From Cherax quadricarinatus (Eukaryota > Arthropoda > Malacostraca > Decapoda > Parastacidae), in contig NC_091369.1 in NCBI RefSeq assembly GCF_038502225.1, positions 8,146,581-8,210,580 on the forward strand: a DNA stretch of 64,000 nt, given 5' to 3'. A program made the translations under genes and the position numbers. How positions within the stretch are numbered: position 1 is the stretch's first letter; each line of letters begins with the position of its first letter. Positions 24,401 to 29,322 of this stretch are shown piece after piece. The notes below the pieces were generated by a model. The model was not told the origin of the DNA. It ran no database searches and saw nothing but the letters and a program-made list of their open reading frames with translations.

Positions 24401-24763
24401 CCTGTTTCATTATTGTTTGTCCATACATTGGCTTCACACTATAAGCGGCAACTGTATTACTTTATAAAAGTGTAATATGACATTCTTTAAAAAAATAATT
24501 TACTCTTTCAAGATCAGTTTTTCAGTAGTTATTTACTTTTAATAATGTATGTAAAAAGGAAAATGCATTTTAAAGTGTTTACTTTTCAATTTTCAGTAAC
24601 CCTCCAATCAGAGAATCATGAAAATAGAGCCACTCTGGAATCTCTCATACAGGATATTACCACATTGTCAGCCGCATCGAATGTCAGGGTATCAACAGAA
24701 AAGCCAAAAGGATCTGTCCCTACCCTTATTAATGCTGAGACTGTAGCCTGGATGAAACTGCAG
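1..24763 (+). CDS. VARS1: Valyl-tRNA synthetase, cytosolic (partial: 5' and 3' ends absent)
   Basis: Class Ia synthetase that charges tRNA-Val with valine in the cytosol. Supported exons, joined in phase: 1-54, 1074-1275, 3929-4119, 4892-5114, 5346-5491, 6541-6748, 8326-8496, 9727-9848, 10343-10451, 14567-14717, 16987-17129, 21022-21174, 23543-23749, 23992-24109, 24597-24763. Candidate extra exons are 17454-17780 and 20484-20621. Each junction has GT and AG and the phases match. The translation follows animal ValRS through editing domain, catalytic core with KMSKS, and anticodon-binding domain. The N-terminal part with HIGH lies upstream. The usual C-terminal coiled coil was not found downstream of 24763, where the sequence becomes transposons, so the last exon is distant, missed or lost. 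Introns carry many transposon copies. Family assignment is very secure; completeness is unknown. Confidence 0.95.
180..310 (-). mobile_element. RTE-like LINE 3'-end fragment
   Basis: Begins with the family's terminal block (CACCAAGGCAGGGTGACC in + orientation) and continues with the CACTGTCTTGCCAGA block seen in the long copies. Short and diverged. Confidence 0.6.
700..957 (+). mobile_element. RTE-like LINE 3' UTR fragment
   Basis: Matches the 3' UTR of the long copies in order: TGTTGGAGTGTGAGCA, a GAGTCCTGGAGGTGGGAAGT block, a CTCTGGCAAGACA block, then a terminal GTGTGTTAAAAAA tail. It is strongly 5' truncated and holds no coding sequence. Confidence 0.7.
1074..1275 (+). CDS. VARS1: VARS exon (KGDRIYHQL segment)
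   Basis: Acceptor ATACAG at 1068-1073 and donor GTATTG at 1276. The first base completes the Glu codon of the previous exon. It encodes [20 protein letters not shown] and continues to [12 protein letters not shown], highly conserved ValRS core sequence bordering the CP1 editing insertion. It ends in phase 0. Confidence 0.95.
1310..1660 (-). mobile_element. RTE-like LINE 3'-end copy
   Basis: A poly-T start (1311-1319) is followed by the family terminus GTCGGCCGTCTCC, the CACTGTCTTTG block, TTTAAAGTGCAGGCATTGTA and the stop-proximal CCATTCGTCTCCATG block. It is a 5'-truncated copy read on the minus strand, inside a VARS intron. Confidence 0.75.
1660..1746. mobile_element. Probable half of a TA-type MITE
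   Basis: Ends with AAGGTTCCACTGTA, the same terminus as the complete MITE at 36326-36528. The left terminus was not recognised, so this is a partial or chimeric copy. Confidence 0.4.
1785..1960 (-). mobile_element. Partial non-autonomous RTE-like derivative
   Basis: Joins the LINE 3' terminus (GTATCCCGCCGAGGCAG) directly to the 5' UTR block (ACAGGAGAAAGGGTTACTAG, then TTTTAGTCACCTC), skipping all coding sequence. This is the same structure as the complete copy at 7647-8122. Confidence 0.65.
2118..2410 (-). mobile_element. CR1-like LINE 3' fragment
   Basis: The minus-strand frame at 2148-2408 reads [16 protein letters not shown] and then [16 protein letters not shown], the C-terminal end of a CR1/L2-type reverse transcriptase ORF. 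Longer copies are at 60553-61255 and 52590-53100. The end carries the short AAACTCCAGG-type tail motif. A 5'-truncated insertion in a VARS intron. Confidence 0.75.
2685..3840 (+). mobile_element. RTE-like LINE, 5'-truncated, with 8-bp target duplication
   Basis: Starts inside reverse transcriptase at [18 protein letters not shown] and carries the catalytic [12 protein letters not shown] box. It reads open to 3576, followed by the 3' UTR and a GATAATAAAAAAAA tail. The direct repeat ATATATCT flanks it (2677-2684 and 3841-3848), as expected of target-primed insertion. The open frame begins at 2647 in host DNA; the ATG there is accidental. The C-terminal half is undamaged, which suggests a young copy. 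Confidence 0.85.
3929..4119 (+). CDS. VARS1: VARS exon (CP1 editing domain, first part)
   Basis: Acceptor TTCACAG before 3929, donor GTAGGT at 4120. Encodes [20 protein letters not shown] and then [20 protein letters not shown]. The ATTRxETxxGD signature belongs to the CP1 editing pocket that hydrolyses misactivated Thr. It ends two bases into an Arg codon. Confidence 0.95.
4120..4891 (+). other. VARS intron, no recognised feature
   Basis: AT-rich sequence with poly-T stretches. No transposon family, RNA gene or ORF of interest was recognised. Confidence 0.5.
4892..5114 (+). CDS. VARS1: VARS exon (CP1 editing domain, second part)
   Basis: Acceptor TTACTAG and donor GTGAGT. Encodes [20 protein letters not shown] and then [20 protein letters not shown]. 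The GTGAVKxTPAHDxNDYE block is the canonical editing-site motif, and its Asp contacts the substrate amino group in this family. Confidence 0.95.
5346..5491 (+). CDS. VARS1: VARS exon (end of editing domain)
   Basis: Acceptor TCTTTAG, donor GTAAGC at 5492. Encodes [20 protein letters not shown] and then [18 protein letters not shown]. The RSKDxxEPxxxPQW motif marks the return from CP1 to the catalytic core. The Trp codon is split with the next exon. Confidence 0.95.
5640..6393 (+). mobile_element. RTE-like LINE 3' copy, decayed and interrupted
   Basis: Reads the C-terminal end of the LINE protein ([20 protein letters not shown], then [16 protein letters not shown]) until a stop at 5841, then further homologous sequence with indels. 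A CR1-like piece interrupts its 3' UTR. The 3' terminus with GTCACCCTGCCTTGGTGGG lies near 6350-6390. Confidence 0.75.
6129..6290 (-). mobile_element. CR1-like LINE 3' fragment inside an RTE-like copy
   Basis: Contains the family blocks CCTGATCAACCAGGCTGTTA and TTTAGGTGCTTG in the same order as at 2118-2410. It sits within the 3' UTR of the surrounding RTE-like copy and is therefore a later insertion. Confidence 0.65.
6541..6748 (+). CDS. VARS1: VARS exon ([10 protein letters not shown] block)
   Basis: Acceptor TTTTTCAG ending at 6540, donor GTTAGT at 6749. Encodes [16 protein letters not shown] and then [20 protein letters not shown], the WCISRQxWWGHxIP signature shared by Val/Leu/Ile synthetases, part of the Rossmann-fold core. 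Confidence 0.95.
6880..7200 (+). mobile_element. L2/CR1-like LINE 3' fragment
   Basis: A degraded frame reads [20 protein letters not shown], then [18 protein letters not shown]. This is the end of a CR1/L2-type reverse transcriptase ORF (pattern ERLkxLxLxxLexRR, then sFxxRvvxxWNxL). It differs from the CR1-like family at 2118-2410. Frameshifted near 6985. Confidence 0.6.
7280..7480. repeat. Inverted pair of Penelope-like terminal repeat ends
   Basis: The left part (CACAATACACTGACTGGAAC near 7308) and the right part (reading back to TATTTGTGTA near 7460) are imperfect inverted copies of the repeat seen once at 60128-60236. They meet at CTTGGACCAATTAATGGTCC near 7383-7402. The repeat belongs to a family carrying AAAACGTCGTC next to paired TGGACC/GGTCC blocks; assignment to Penelope-like elements is inference. 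Confidence 0.5.
7647..8122 (-). mobile_element. Non-autonomous RTE-like derivative, complete, 13-bp target duplication
   Basis: A 476-bp unit. Its 3' terminal part (about 70 bp, CACACCGGCCGTATCCC) is joined directly to the 5' UTR of the LINE (ACAGGAGAAGGGGTTACTAG through GGCAGGACGGTAGTACC to CCTACTACCTA), with the whole ORF absent. Direct repeats TATGTTTCATAAG flank it at 7634-7646 and 8123-8135. The same 5' UTR is at 56490-56890 in the full-length copy. It therefore moved as a unit rather than being the remnant of a long copy. Confidence 0.85.
8326..8496 (+). CDS. VARS1: VARS exon ([10 protein letters not shown] block)
   Basis: Acceptor ATACTTAG, donor GTTAGT. Encodes [20 protein letters not shown] and then [20 protein letters not shown]. 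The [13 protein letters not shown] motif is a class Ia catalytic-core signature. Phase 0 at both ends. Confidence 0.95.
9040..9536 (+). repeat. Polypyrimidine (C/T-rich) tract in a VARS intron
   Basis: Almost exclusively C and T on the + strand from about 9110 to 9536, with changing TTCC, CTC and TCT patterns rather than one clean unit. The open + strand frames across it are a composition effect. It lies about 190 bp before the next VARS exon. Confidence 0.75.
9727..9848 (+). CDS. VARS1: VARS exon ([12 protein letters not shown] block)
   Basis: Acceptor TTTTTCAG, donor GTAAGT at 9849. Encodes [20 protein letters not shown] and then [20 protein letters not shown]. The TGxDILFFWxARM block is typical of ValRS. 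It ends two bases into a Lys codon. Confidence 0.95.
10003..10195 (-). mobile_element. Partial non-autonomous RTE-like derivative
   Basis: 3' terminus (GTCTCCCACTGAGGCAGGAT) joined to the 5' UTR block (TTTAGTAATTTATACAGG, then GGCATTTTAGTCACCTC). An extra ACCTTTACCTTTGAA-like duplication lies near the 3' end. Confidence 0.55.
10343..10451 (+). CDS. VARS1: VARS exon with KMSKS motif
   Basis: Acceptor CCACCAG, donor GTATAT at 10452. Encodes [20 protein letters not shown] and then [20 protein letters not shown] (10386-10400) is the ATP-binding loop that stabilises the adenylation transition state; all five residues are intact, so this copy looks catalytically competent. Confidence 0.97.
10690..11140 (-). 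pseudogene. Tc1-like transposase fragment
   Basis: On the minus strand one frame (10867-11130) contains [15 protein letters not shown], the region around the second catalytic Asp of Tc1-type transposases. A different frame just downstream gives DLNSIENLW, the third catalytic block. The frames do not join, so this is a broken remnant. No terminal repeats were recognised. Confidence 0.6.
11657..13930 (-). mobile_element. RTE-like LINE, 5'-truncated, about 2.3 kb
   Basis: A poly-T start (from 11657) is followed by the family 3' UTR. A 524-codon frame at 12011-13585 contains reverse transcriptase blocks [53 protein letters not shown] and [12 protein letters not shown], then the C-terminal WFGHLERMD region. 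Upstream coding continues in another frame (13531-13860), so there is a frameshift near 13560-13585. The endonuclease region is missing. Sits in the VARS intron before exon 14567. Confidence 0.85.
13950..14290. mobile_element. Two small RTE-like 3' remnants
   Basis: About 13960-14080 (+) resembles the block encoding [11 protein letters not shown] with indels. About 14167-14280 (-) starts with poly-T and TGTTTCTCACCAAGGTAGGG, the family 3' terminus. Confidence 0.45.
14567..14717 (+). CDS. VARS1: VARS exon (after [14 protein letters not shown] block)
   Basis: Acceptor TTCTTCAG, donor GTAATT at 14718. Encodes [20 protein letters not shown] and then [18 protein letters not shown]. The GTDALRFxL motif is typical of Val/Leu/Ile synthetases. 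It ends one base into a Gly codon. Confidence 0.95.
14833..15356 (-). mobile_element. Penelope-like terminal-repeat insertion with 14-bp target duplication
   Basis: Flanked by GCTCTAATTTTGAT at 14819-14832 and 15357-15370. The 524-bp insert holds one unit of about 370 bp, a partial direct repeat of its start (from about 15201) and then an inverted copy to 15356. The last two form a near-perfect inverted repeat (about 15170-15356). On the minus strand, 14903-14879 carries CTGATGA, a GCCAC/GTGGC hairpin and GAAA, resembling a hammerhead ribozyme core. Penelope-like elements are known to have such repeat arrangements and hammerheads. It contains no coding sequence. Confidence 0.7.
15490..15745 (+). 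mobile_element. tRNA-derived SINE, diverged
   Basis: Contains a degenerate B-box-like GTGGTTTGATCCCTGG followed by the body CATGTTTCCTTACACCTGCT, TAGGTACCTGGGTGTTAG and GGTTGCATCCCAGG. The same body follows a clear tRNA-like head at 63576-63872. Confidence 0.65.
15845..16392 (+). mobile_element. Ancient RTE-like LINE 3' copy
   Basis: Heavily mutated sequence that still follows the family in order: the ATGTGGTGTACATATCATG (RAMCGVNIM) region, GGTGGTTTGGAGG, GGTAGAAGATGTAGGGGTC, 3' UTR blocks and the terminal GTCACCCTGCCTTGACGG with an AATAAAAAGA tail. Coding is destroyed. It is an older layer than the copies at 2685 or 53306. Confidence 0.65.
16393..16986 (+). other. VARS intron segment, nothing recognised
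   Basis: AT-rich, with a short TATACGGTATATACAGCATAT-like alternation near 16700-16740. No family or gene was recognised. Confidence 0.4.
16987..17129 (+). CDS. VARS1: VARS exon ([12 protein letters not shown] block)
   Basis: Acceptor TCTTGCAG, donor GTTAGT at 17130. Encodes [20 protein letters not shown] and then [19 protein letters not shown]. [14 protein letters not shown] links the catalytic core to the anticodon-binding helical domain. Ends in phase 0. Confidence 0.95.
17454..17780 (+). CDS. VARS1: Candidate VARS cassette exon encoding an EF1B/GST-C-like module
   Basis: Open reading of 109 codons between acceptor CTCACTAG and donor GTAAGG, phase 0 at both ends. The translation contains [19 protein letters not shown], then [31 protein letters not shown]. 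This closely follows the N-terminal GST-C-like domain of eEF1B beta (pattern SYxxGxxPxQADVxxF, then LRWYxHIxSYxxE) and the alternative GST exon of animal cysteinyl-tRNA synthetase. The vertebrate ValRS GST domain is N-terminal, so an internal copy is unexpected. Skipping it preserves the frame (ELHKM then [10 protein letters not shown] or exon 20484). It could be an alternative exon, a constitutive insertion, or a separate gene remnant. The homology is strong; membership in VARS mRNA is inferred. Confidence 0.6.
17916..18908. mobile_element. piggyBac-type MITE (TTAA-flanked), about 1 kb
   Basis: TTAA at 17912-17915 and 18909-18912. The inner ends start CCCATTCACTGTCC and finish GCTGACAGGG. 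The interior shares blocks with the other large MITEs (AAAGTATGAAATTTGGTGGA, TTTTGCCCACTTTGAG, a GGTCCA/AATAAACAATGTAGA block). No coding sequence. Confidence 0.75.
19020..19257 (+). other. Intron segment, nothing recognised
   Basis: AT-rich sequence. A tiny piece of the RTE-like terminus (GCCACCCTACGTTGATGGGA) lies just before it, at about 18990-19010. Confidence 0.3.
19258..20055 (-). mobile_element. RTE-like LINE 3' copy, about 0.8 kb
   Basis: A poly-T start is followed by the family 3' UTR. The minus-strand frame at 19686-20051 reads [20 protein letters not shown] and then [20 protein letters not shown], the C-terminal end of the LINE protein. Truncated at its 5' side within the reverse transcriptase C-terminal region. 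Confidence 0.8.
20075..20280 (-). mobile_element. Partial non-autonomous RTE-like derivatives
   Basis: A short terminus (GTGTCCCATCAAGGCAGGGT) near 20090 is followed at 20165-20275 by a second terminus fused to the 5' UTR block (TATACAGGAGAAAGGGTTAC). No coding sequence. Confidence 0.5.
20484..20621 (+). CDS. VARS1: Candidate VARS cassette exon of unknown function
   Basis: 46 codons between acceptor TTTCAATTTAG and a strong GTAAGT donor at 20622, phase 0 at both ends. Begins [19 protein letters not shown] and contains RECLYC. I do not recognise the sequence. It lies between the GST-C-like exon and the exon starting [10 protein letters not shown] and keeps the frame whether included or skipped. 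An internal alternative donor (GTAGTC at 20613) would shorten it by three codons. Could be chance. Confidence 0.4.
20622..21021 (+). other. VARS intron segment, nothing recognised
   Basis: AT-rich intron without recognised repeats. Confidence 0.4.
21022..21174 (+). CDS. VARS1: VARS exon (anticodon-binding domain start)
   Basis: Acceptor GATGACAG, donor GTGAGT at 21175. Encodes [20 protein letters not shown] and then [17 protein letters not shown]. The xDRWxLSxL and YxFWxYxxCDVYL patterns open the helical anticodon-binding domain of ValRS. Phase 0 at both ends. Confidence 0.95.
21195..21814 (+). repeat. Perfect 310-bp tandem duplication in a VARS intron
   Basis: Bases 21195-21504 are repeated at 21505-21814 with no difference seen by eye. 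Each copy contains the short palindrome ACTGACACTACAGTGTCAGT in one orientation or the other. The boundary shares AATGT, suggesting microhomology. Copy 1 begins 21 bp after the exon donor. Confidence 0.85.
21843..23174. mobile_element. piggyBac-type MITE carrying a TA-type MITE
   Basis: Ends CCCTTTCAGGGTTCAGAC and GACCCTGAAAGGG, with TTAA at 23175-23178; the left TTAA is decayed to TTTAG. The interior follows the family (ATGAAATGATAGAGAATA, TTTTGCTCGCTTTGAGCCCT). It is interrupted by a separate MITE at 22183-22480, which explains its larger size. Confidence 0.75.
22183..22480. mobile_element. Tc1/mariner-type MITE (TA target)
   Basis: 298 bp with inverted ends CACCTACCATCCGACTTACG and CGTAAGTCGGATGGTAGGTG, plus internal GGTCGTAAGTCG repeats, flanked by TA on both sides (22181-22182, 22481-22482). 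Related MITEs in this window lack it and show the empty site. Confidence 0.85.
23175..23542 (+). other. VARS intron segment, nothing recognised
   Basis: No recognised repeat or coding sequence up to the acceptor of the next exon. Confidence 0.4.
23543..23749 (+). CDS. VARS1: VARS exon (anticodon-binding domain)
   Basis: Acceptor TGTTTCAG, donor GTACAC at 23750. Encodes [20 protein letters not shown] and then [20 protein letters not shown]. The [16 protein letters not shown] block is a strong ValRS signature. Phase 0 at both ends. Confidence 0.96.
23992..24109 (+). CDS. VARS1: VARS exon (distal anticodon-binding region)
   Basis: Acceptor TTTTCAG, donor GTAAGT at 24110. Encodes [20 protein letters not shown] and then [19 protein letters not shown]. 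The RSxxxxYxxP pattern corresponds to the region after the PYP motif in ValRS. Ends one base into a Leu codon. Confidence 0.92.
24160..24262 (+). mobile_element. I/R1-like LINE 5'-end fragment (SINE-like family)
   Basis: GGGTGGTGCTCC, ATGCTGGTGAATGGCTCTTG and AAATCTAATTACCTCC line up with the 5' end of the LINE at 28600 and with the short copies at 46229 and 48725. No 3' half was recognised. Confidence 0.5.
24597..24763 (+). CDS. VARS1: VARS last recognised exon
   Basis: Acceptor TTTTCAG, donor GTAAAA at 24764. Encodes [20 protein letters not shown] and then [20 protein letters not shown], ending [10 protein letters not shown] in phase 0. In the family this is followed by a valine-rich segment and a coiled coil (pattern GLVDxxKExxKLxxK), which I could not find downstream. 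Confidence 0.9.
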
Positions 24764-25047
24764 GTAAAAAATTCTGAAAAACATGGTTTAATGAATGATT
24801 GCAAGCTTTCATAAAAATTATATGGATGAAATCAATTCCTCTGATTTTTTAGACACTTCAGTATAATTATTTTTCTTGCTAATTTTTCTCCTTTTATATT
24901 GGGAAAGGGATAAATTATACAGTATTTAAAAAAAAAAAAACTATACCTGTAGGAGGGTCATAAGGTGCTTTGTTAGAAAGGAGTGTATTCAGTAGGGGGG
25001 TATAGTTAAAAGTTAGTGTGAGCGCAAAATTAGTCATTTTACTCTTT
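24764..25047 (+). other. Intergenic or intronic, nothing recognised
   Basis: AT-rich with a 13-A run near 24929. No terminal VARS exon was recognised here. Confidence 0.4.
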
Positions 25048-25841
25048 TTTTTTTTTTTTTTTCAACAAGTCGGCCGTCTCCCACCGAGGCAGGGTGACCC
25101 AAAAAATAAAGAAAATCCCCAAAAAGAAAATACTTTCATCATCATTCAACACTTTCACCACACTCGCACATTATCACTGTTTTTGCAGAGGTGCTCAGAA
25201 TACAACAGTCTAGAAGCATACACATATAAAGATACACAACATATCCCTCCAAACTGCCAATATCCCAAACCCCTCCTTTAAAGTGCAGGCATTGTACTTC
25301 CCATTTCCAGGACTCAAGTCCGACTATATGAAAATAACCGGTTTCCCTGAATCCCTTCACTAAATATTACCCTGCTCACACTCCAACAGATCATCAGGTC
25401 CCAAGTACCATTCGTCTCCATTCACTCCTATCTAACATGCTCACGCACGCTTGCTGGAAGTCCAAGCCCCTTACCCACAAAACCTCCTTTACCCCCTCTC
25501 TCCAACCCTTTCGAGGACGACCCCTACCCCGCCTTCCTTCCCCTATAGATTTATATGCTTTCCATGTCATTCTACTTTGATCCATTCTCTCTAAATGAAA
25601 AGAAAATAGAAGAAAACCCAGAGGGATGTGTGTATATATATATGCTTGTACATGTATGTGTAGTGTGACCTAAGTGTAAGTAGAAGTAGCAAGACGTACC
25701 TGAAACCTTGATATTTATGAGACAGAAAAATGGACACCAGCAATCCTACCATCATGTAAAACAATTACAGGCTTTCGTTTTACATTCACTTGGCAGGACG
25801 GTAGTACCTCCCTGGGCGGTTGCTGTCTACCAACCTACTAC

Positions 25842-25849
<8 letters not shown>
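25048..25849 (-). mobile_element. RTE-like LINE with internal deletion (3' end plus 5' UTR)
   Basis: A poly-T start, the 3' UTR and 63 codons of the LINE C-terminus (25394-25585, [17 protein letters not shown] onward). It then jumps at about 25598 straight to the 5' UTR (AAAGAAAATAGAAGAAAACC through GGCAGGACGGTAGTACC). Endonuclease and reverse transcriptase are absent. The 5' end abuts a TA run and the next copy. Confidence 0.8.

Positions 25850-25870
<21 letters not shown>
25848..25870. repeat. TA microsatellite between RTE-like copies
   Basis: A short (TA)n tract at the 5' end of the minus-strand copy to its left, followed at once by the poly-T tail of the next copy. Confidence 0.8.
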
Positions 25871-25889
<19 letters not shown>

Positions 25890-26355
25890 TAACAAGTCGG
25901 CCGTCTCCCACCGAGGCAGGGTGACCCAAAAAAGAAAGAAAACAATTTTCTTCTTCTTATTCTTTTTAGTAATCTTTACAGGAAAAGGGGTTACTAGCCC
26001 ATTGTTCCCGGCATTTTAGTTGACTTTTACAACACGCATGGCTTACGGAGGAAAGATTCTTATTCCACTTCCCCATGGATATAAAAGGAAAAGTAATAAG
26101 ACCAAGAACTATTAAGATAAAATCAAAGAAAACTCAGATGAGTGTGTATAAATAAACGTGTACATGTATGTGTAGTGTGACCTAAGTGTAAGTAGAAGTA
26201 GCAAGACATACCTGTAATCTTGCATATTTATGAGACAGACAAAAGACACCAGCAATCCTACCATCATGTAAAACAATTACAGGCTTTTGTTTTACATTCA
26301 CTTGGCAGGACGGTAGTACCTCCCTGGATGGTTGCTGTCTACCAACCTACTACCT
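25871..26355 (-). mobile_element. Non-autonomous RTE-like derivative (3' terminus fused to 5' UTR)
   Basis: Same architecture as 7647-8122. A poly-T tail and GTCGGCCGTCTCCCACCGAG lead within about 70 bp into the 5' UTR (TTTACAGGAAAAGGGGTTAC, GCATGGCTTACGGAGG, GGCAGGACGGTAGTACC). It ends in CCTACTACCTA next to (TA)n. No coding sequence. Confidence 0.8.
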
Positions 26356-26371
26356 ATATTATATATATATA

Positions 26372-28140
26372 TTTTTTTTTTTTTTTTTCAACAAGTCGGT
26401 CGTCTCCCACTGAGGCAGGGTGACCCAAAAAAGAAAGAAAATCCCCAAAAAGAAAATACATTCATCATCATTCAACACTTTCACCACACTCACACATTAT
26501 CACTACTTTTGCAGAGGTGCTCAGAATACAACAGTTTAGAAGCATATACGTATAAAGATACACAACATATCAGTCCAAACTGCCAATATCCCAAACCACT
26601 CCTTTAAAGTGCAGGCATTGTACTTCCCATTTCCAGGACTCAAGTCCATCTATATGAAAATAACCGGTTTCCCTGAATCCCTTCACTAAATATTACCCTG
26701 CTCACACTCCAACAGATCGTCAGGTCCCAAGTATCATTTGTCTCCATTCACTCCTATCTAACACGCTCATGCACGCTTGCTGGAAGTCCAAGCCCCTCGC
26801 CCACAAAACCTCCTTTACCCCCTCTTTCCAACCCTTTCGAGGACGACCCCTACCCCTCTTTCCTTCCCCTATAGATTTATATGCTTTCCATGTCATTCTA
26901 TTTTGATCCATTCTCTCTAAATGACCAAACCACCTCAACAACCCCTCTTCTGCCCTCTGACTAATGCTTTTATTAACTCCACACCTTCTCCTAATTTCCA
27001 CACTCCGAATTTTCTGCATAATATTTACACCACACATTGCCCTTAGACAGGACATCTCCACTGCCTCCAACCATCTCCTCACTGCTGCATTTACCACCCA
27101 AGCTTCACATCCATATAAGAGTGTTGGTACTACTATACTTTCATACATTCCCTTCTTTGCCTCCATAGATAACGTTTTTTGACTCCACATATACCTCAAC
27201 GCACCACTCACCTTTTTTCCCTCATCAATTCTATGATTAACCTCATCCTTCATAAATCCATCCGCCGACACGTCAACTCCCAAGTATCTGAAAACATTCA
27301 CTTCTTCCATACTCCTCCTCCCCAATTTGATATCCAATTTTTCTTTATCTAAATCATTTGATACCCTCATCACCTTACTCTTTTCTATGTTCACTTTCAA
27401 CTTTCTACTTTTACACACATTCTCAAACTCATCCACTAACCTTTGGAATTTTTCTTTAGAATCTCCCATAAGCACAGTATCATCAGCAAAAAGTAACTGT
27501 GTCAATTCCCATTTTGAAATTGATTCCCCATAATTTAATCCCACCCCTCTCCCGAACACCCTAGCATTTACTTCTTTTACAACCCCATCTATAAATATAT
27601 TAAACAACCATGGTGACATTACACATCCCTGTCTAAGACCTACTTTTACCGGGAAGTATTCTCCCTCTCTTCTACACACCCTAACCTGAGCCTCACTATC
27701 CTCATAAAAGCTCTTTACAGCATTTAGTAACTTACCACCTATTCCATAAACTTGCAACATCTGCCACATTGCTCCTCTATCCACTCTATCATATGCCTTT
27801 TCTAAATCCATAAATGCAATAAAAACTTCCCTACCTTTATCTAAATACTGTTCACATATATGCTTCAAAGTAAACACTTGATCTACACATCCCCTACCCA
27901 CTCTGAAGCCTCCTTGCTCATCCGCAATTCTACATTCTGTCTTACCTCTAATTCTTTCAGTTATAACCCTACCGTATACTTTTCCTGGTATACTCAGTAA
28001 ACTTATTCCTCTATAATTTTTACAATCTCTTTTGTCCCCTTTCCCTTTATATAAAGGGACTATACATGCTCTCCGCCAATCCCTAGGTACCTTCACCTCT
28101 TTCATACATTTATTAAACAAAAGTACCAACCACTCCAACA
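26372..28140 (-). mobile_element. RTE-like LINE, 5'-truncated, abutting a TA/CA microsatellite
   Basis: Poly-T tail, 3' UTR, then a frame on the minus strand from 28140 to the stop at 26720. It contains [77 protein letters not shown] and [10 protein letters not shown]. The reverse transcriptase core is free of stops, but the endonuclease half is missing. The apparent start codon lies in the microsatellite and is meaningless. Confidence 0.85.
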
Positions 28141-28365
<225 letters not shown>

Positions 28366-28371
28366 ACGTAC

Positions 28372-28571
28372 GTTATCTATGGAGGCAAAGAAGGGAATGT
28401 ATGAAAGTATAGTAGTACCAACACTTTTATATGGGTGTGAAGCTTGGGTGGTAAATGCAGCAGCGAGGAGATGGTTAGAGGCAGTGGAGATGTCCTGTTT
28501 AAGGGCAATGTGTGGTGTAAATATTATGCAGAAAATTCGGAGTGTGGAAATTAGGAGAAGGTGTGGAGTTA
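28372..28571 (+). mobile_element. RTE-like LINE fragment in inverted orientation
   Basis: Reads [20 protein letters not shown] and then [20 protein letters not shown] on the + strand. It duplicates, in inverse orientation, a part of the copy at 26372-28140. It is followed by a 27-bp piece in the original orientation (ACCCTGCTCACACTCCAACA), so the site is rearranged. Confidence 0.75.
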
Positions 28572-29322
28572 ATATATTACCCTGCTCACACTCCAACAGC
28601 CTCTTCAAGGGGGGCTCCTTGTTGTGGTGAAGAGGCTCTTGGTCTGAGGAATTAGACCTGTCGGTCTCCTTCCTCAGACCGAACCTAATTACCCCCCAAT
28701 CCCCCCTTCCCTATCCCATCCTCCCCTTTTTCCTTTCCTCCTCCTCCTCCCCACCCCTCCCTTTTGCCCTTCCTCTTTTTGGCCTTTGGGATTTCTCCCA
28801 CAGGCGCGCTAGTTCCTAGGTAGGGGAAAGGATACCGGGGTCCATCCCATTCCATTGAGGTTCTTGGCGGTGGCGTAGTTTGCCGTGGAATCTGGATCAC
28901 CTGGGGATGTCCTGATCCCTCTCCAGTATCCCTGAGTGTAGCTTTGGGTGTCTTTCGGGCGACAGGTGTATCTCTGGAAGCCACCTTTTGGATTCCGGGG
29001 GTGGTGGCTGAAGGAGGTATGCTTTGTGGCGGATATCCGGCCGCCCTCTCTTTTGTCCACCGAGGTAGCTCGGCAGATGTGAGGTTGCTATCCCGGATTG
29101 CTGGTTTACTGGCATGAAGGGTAGGGTATGGCACGGGTTCCATGCTGCATCTGCGCTACTAGCGGTGCTGAGGTCCTCTTGGGCGCGGAGGGAGATTTCC
29201 GGCCCTTTCATTCCTCCTGGGAACTATTCCTCCCTGCTCCCCCCTTTTTTTATTCTTTTTTTTTTATTTTTATTTTCTTTTTTTTTTTTCTTAAAAACAA
29301 AAAGCAAAGGAGTAACCTAACC

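Noticed and set aside
28685..29211. Minus-strand frames of 83-152 codons
   Set aside because: Antisense of the I/R1-like LINE 5' UTR; no homology recognised and C/G-rich low complexity.
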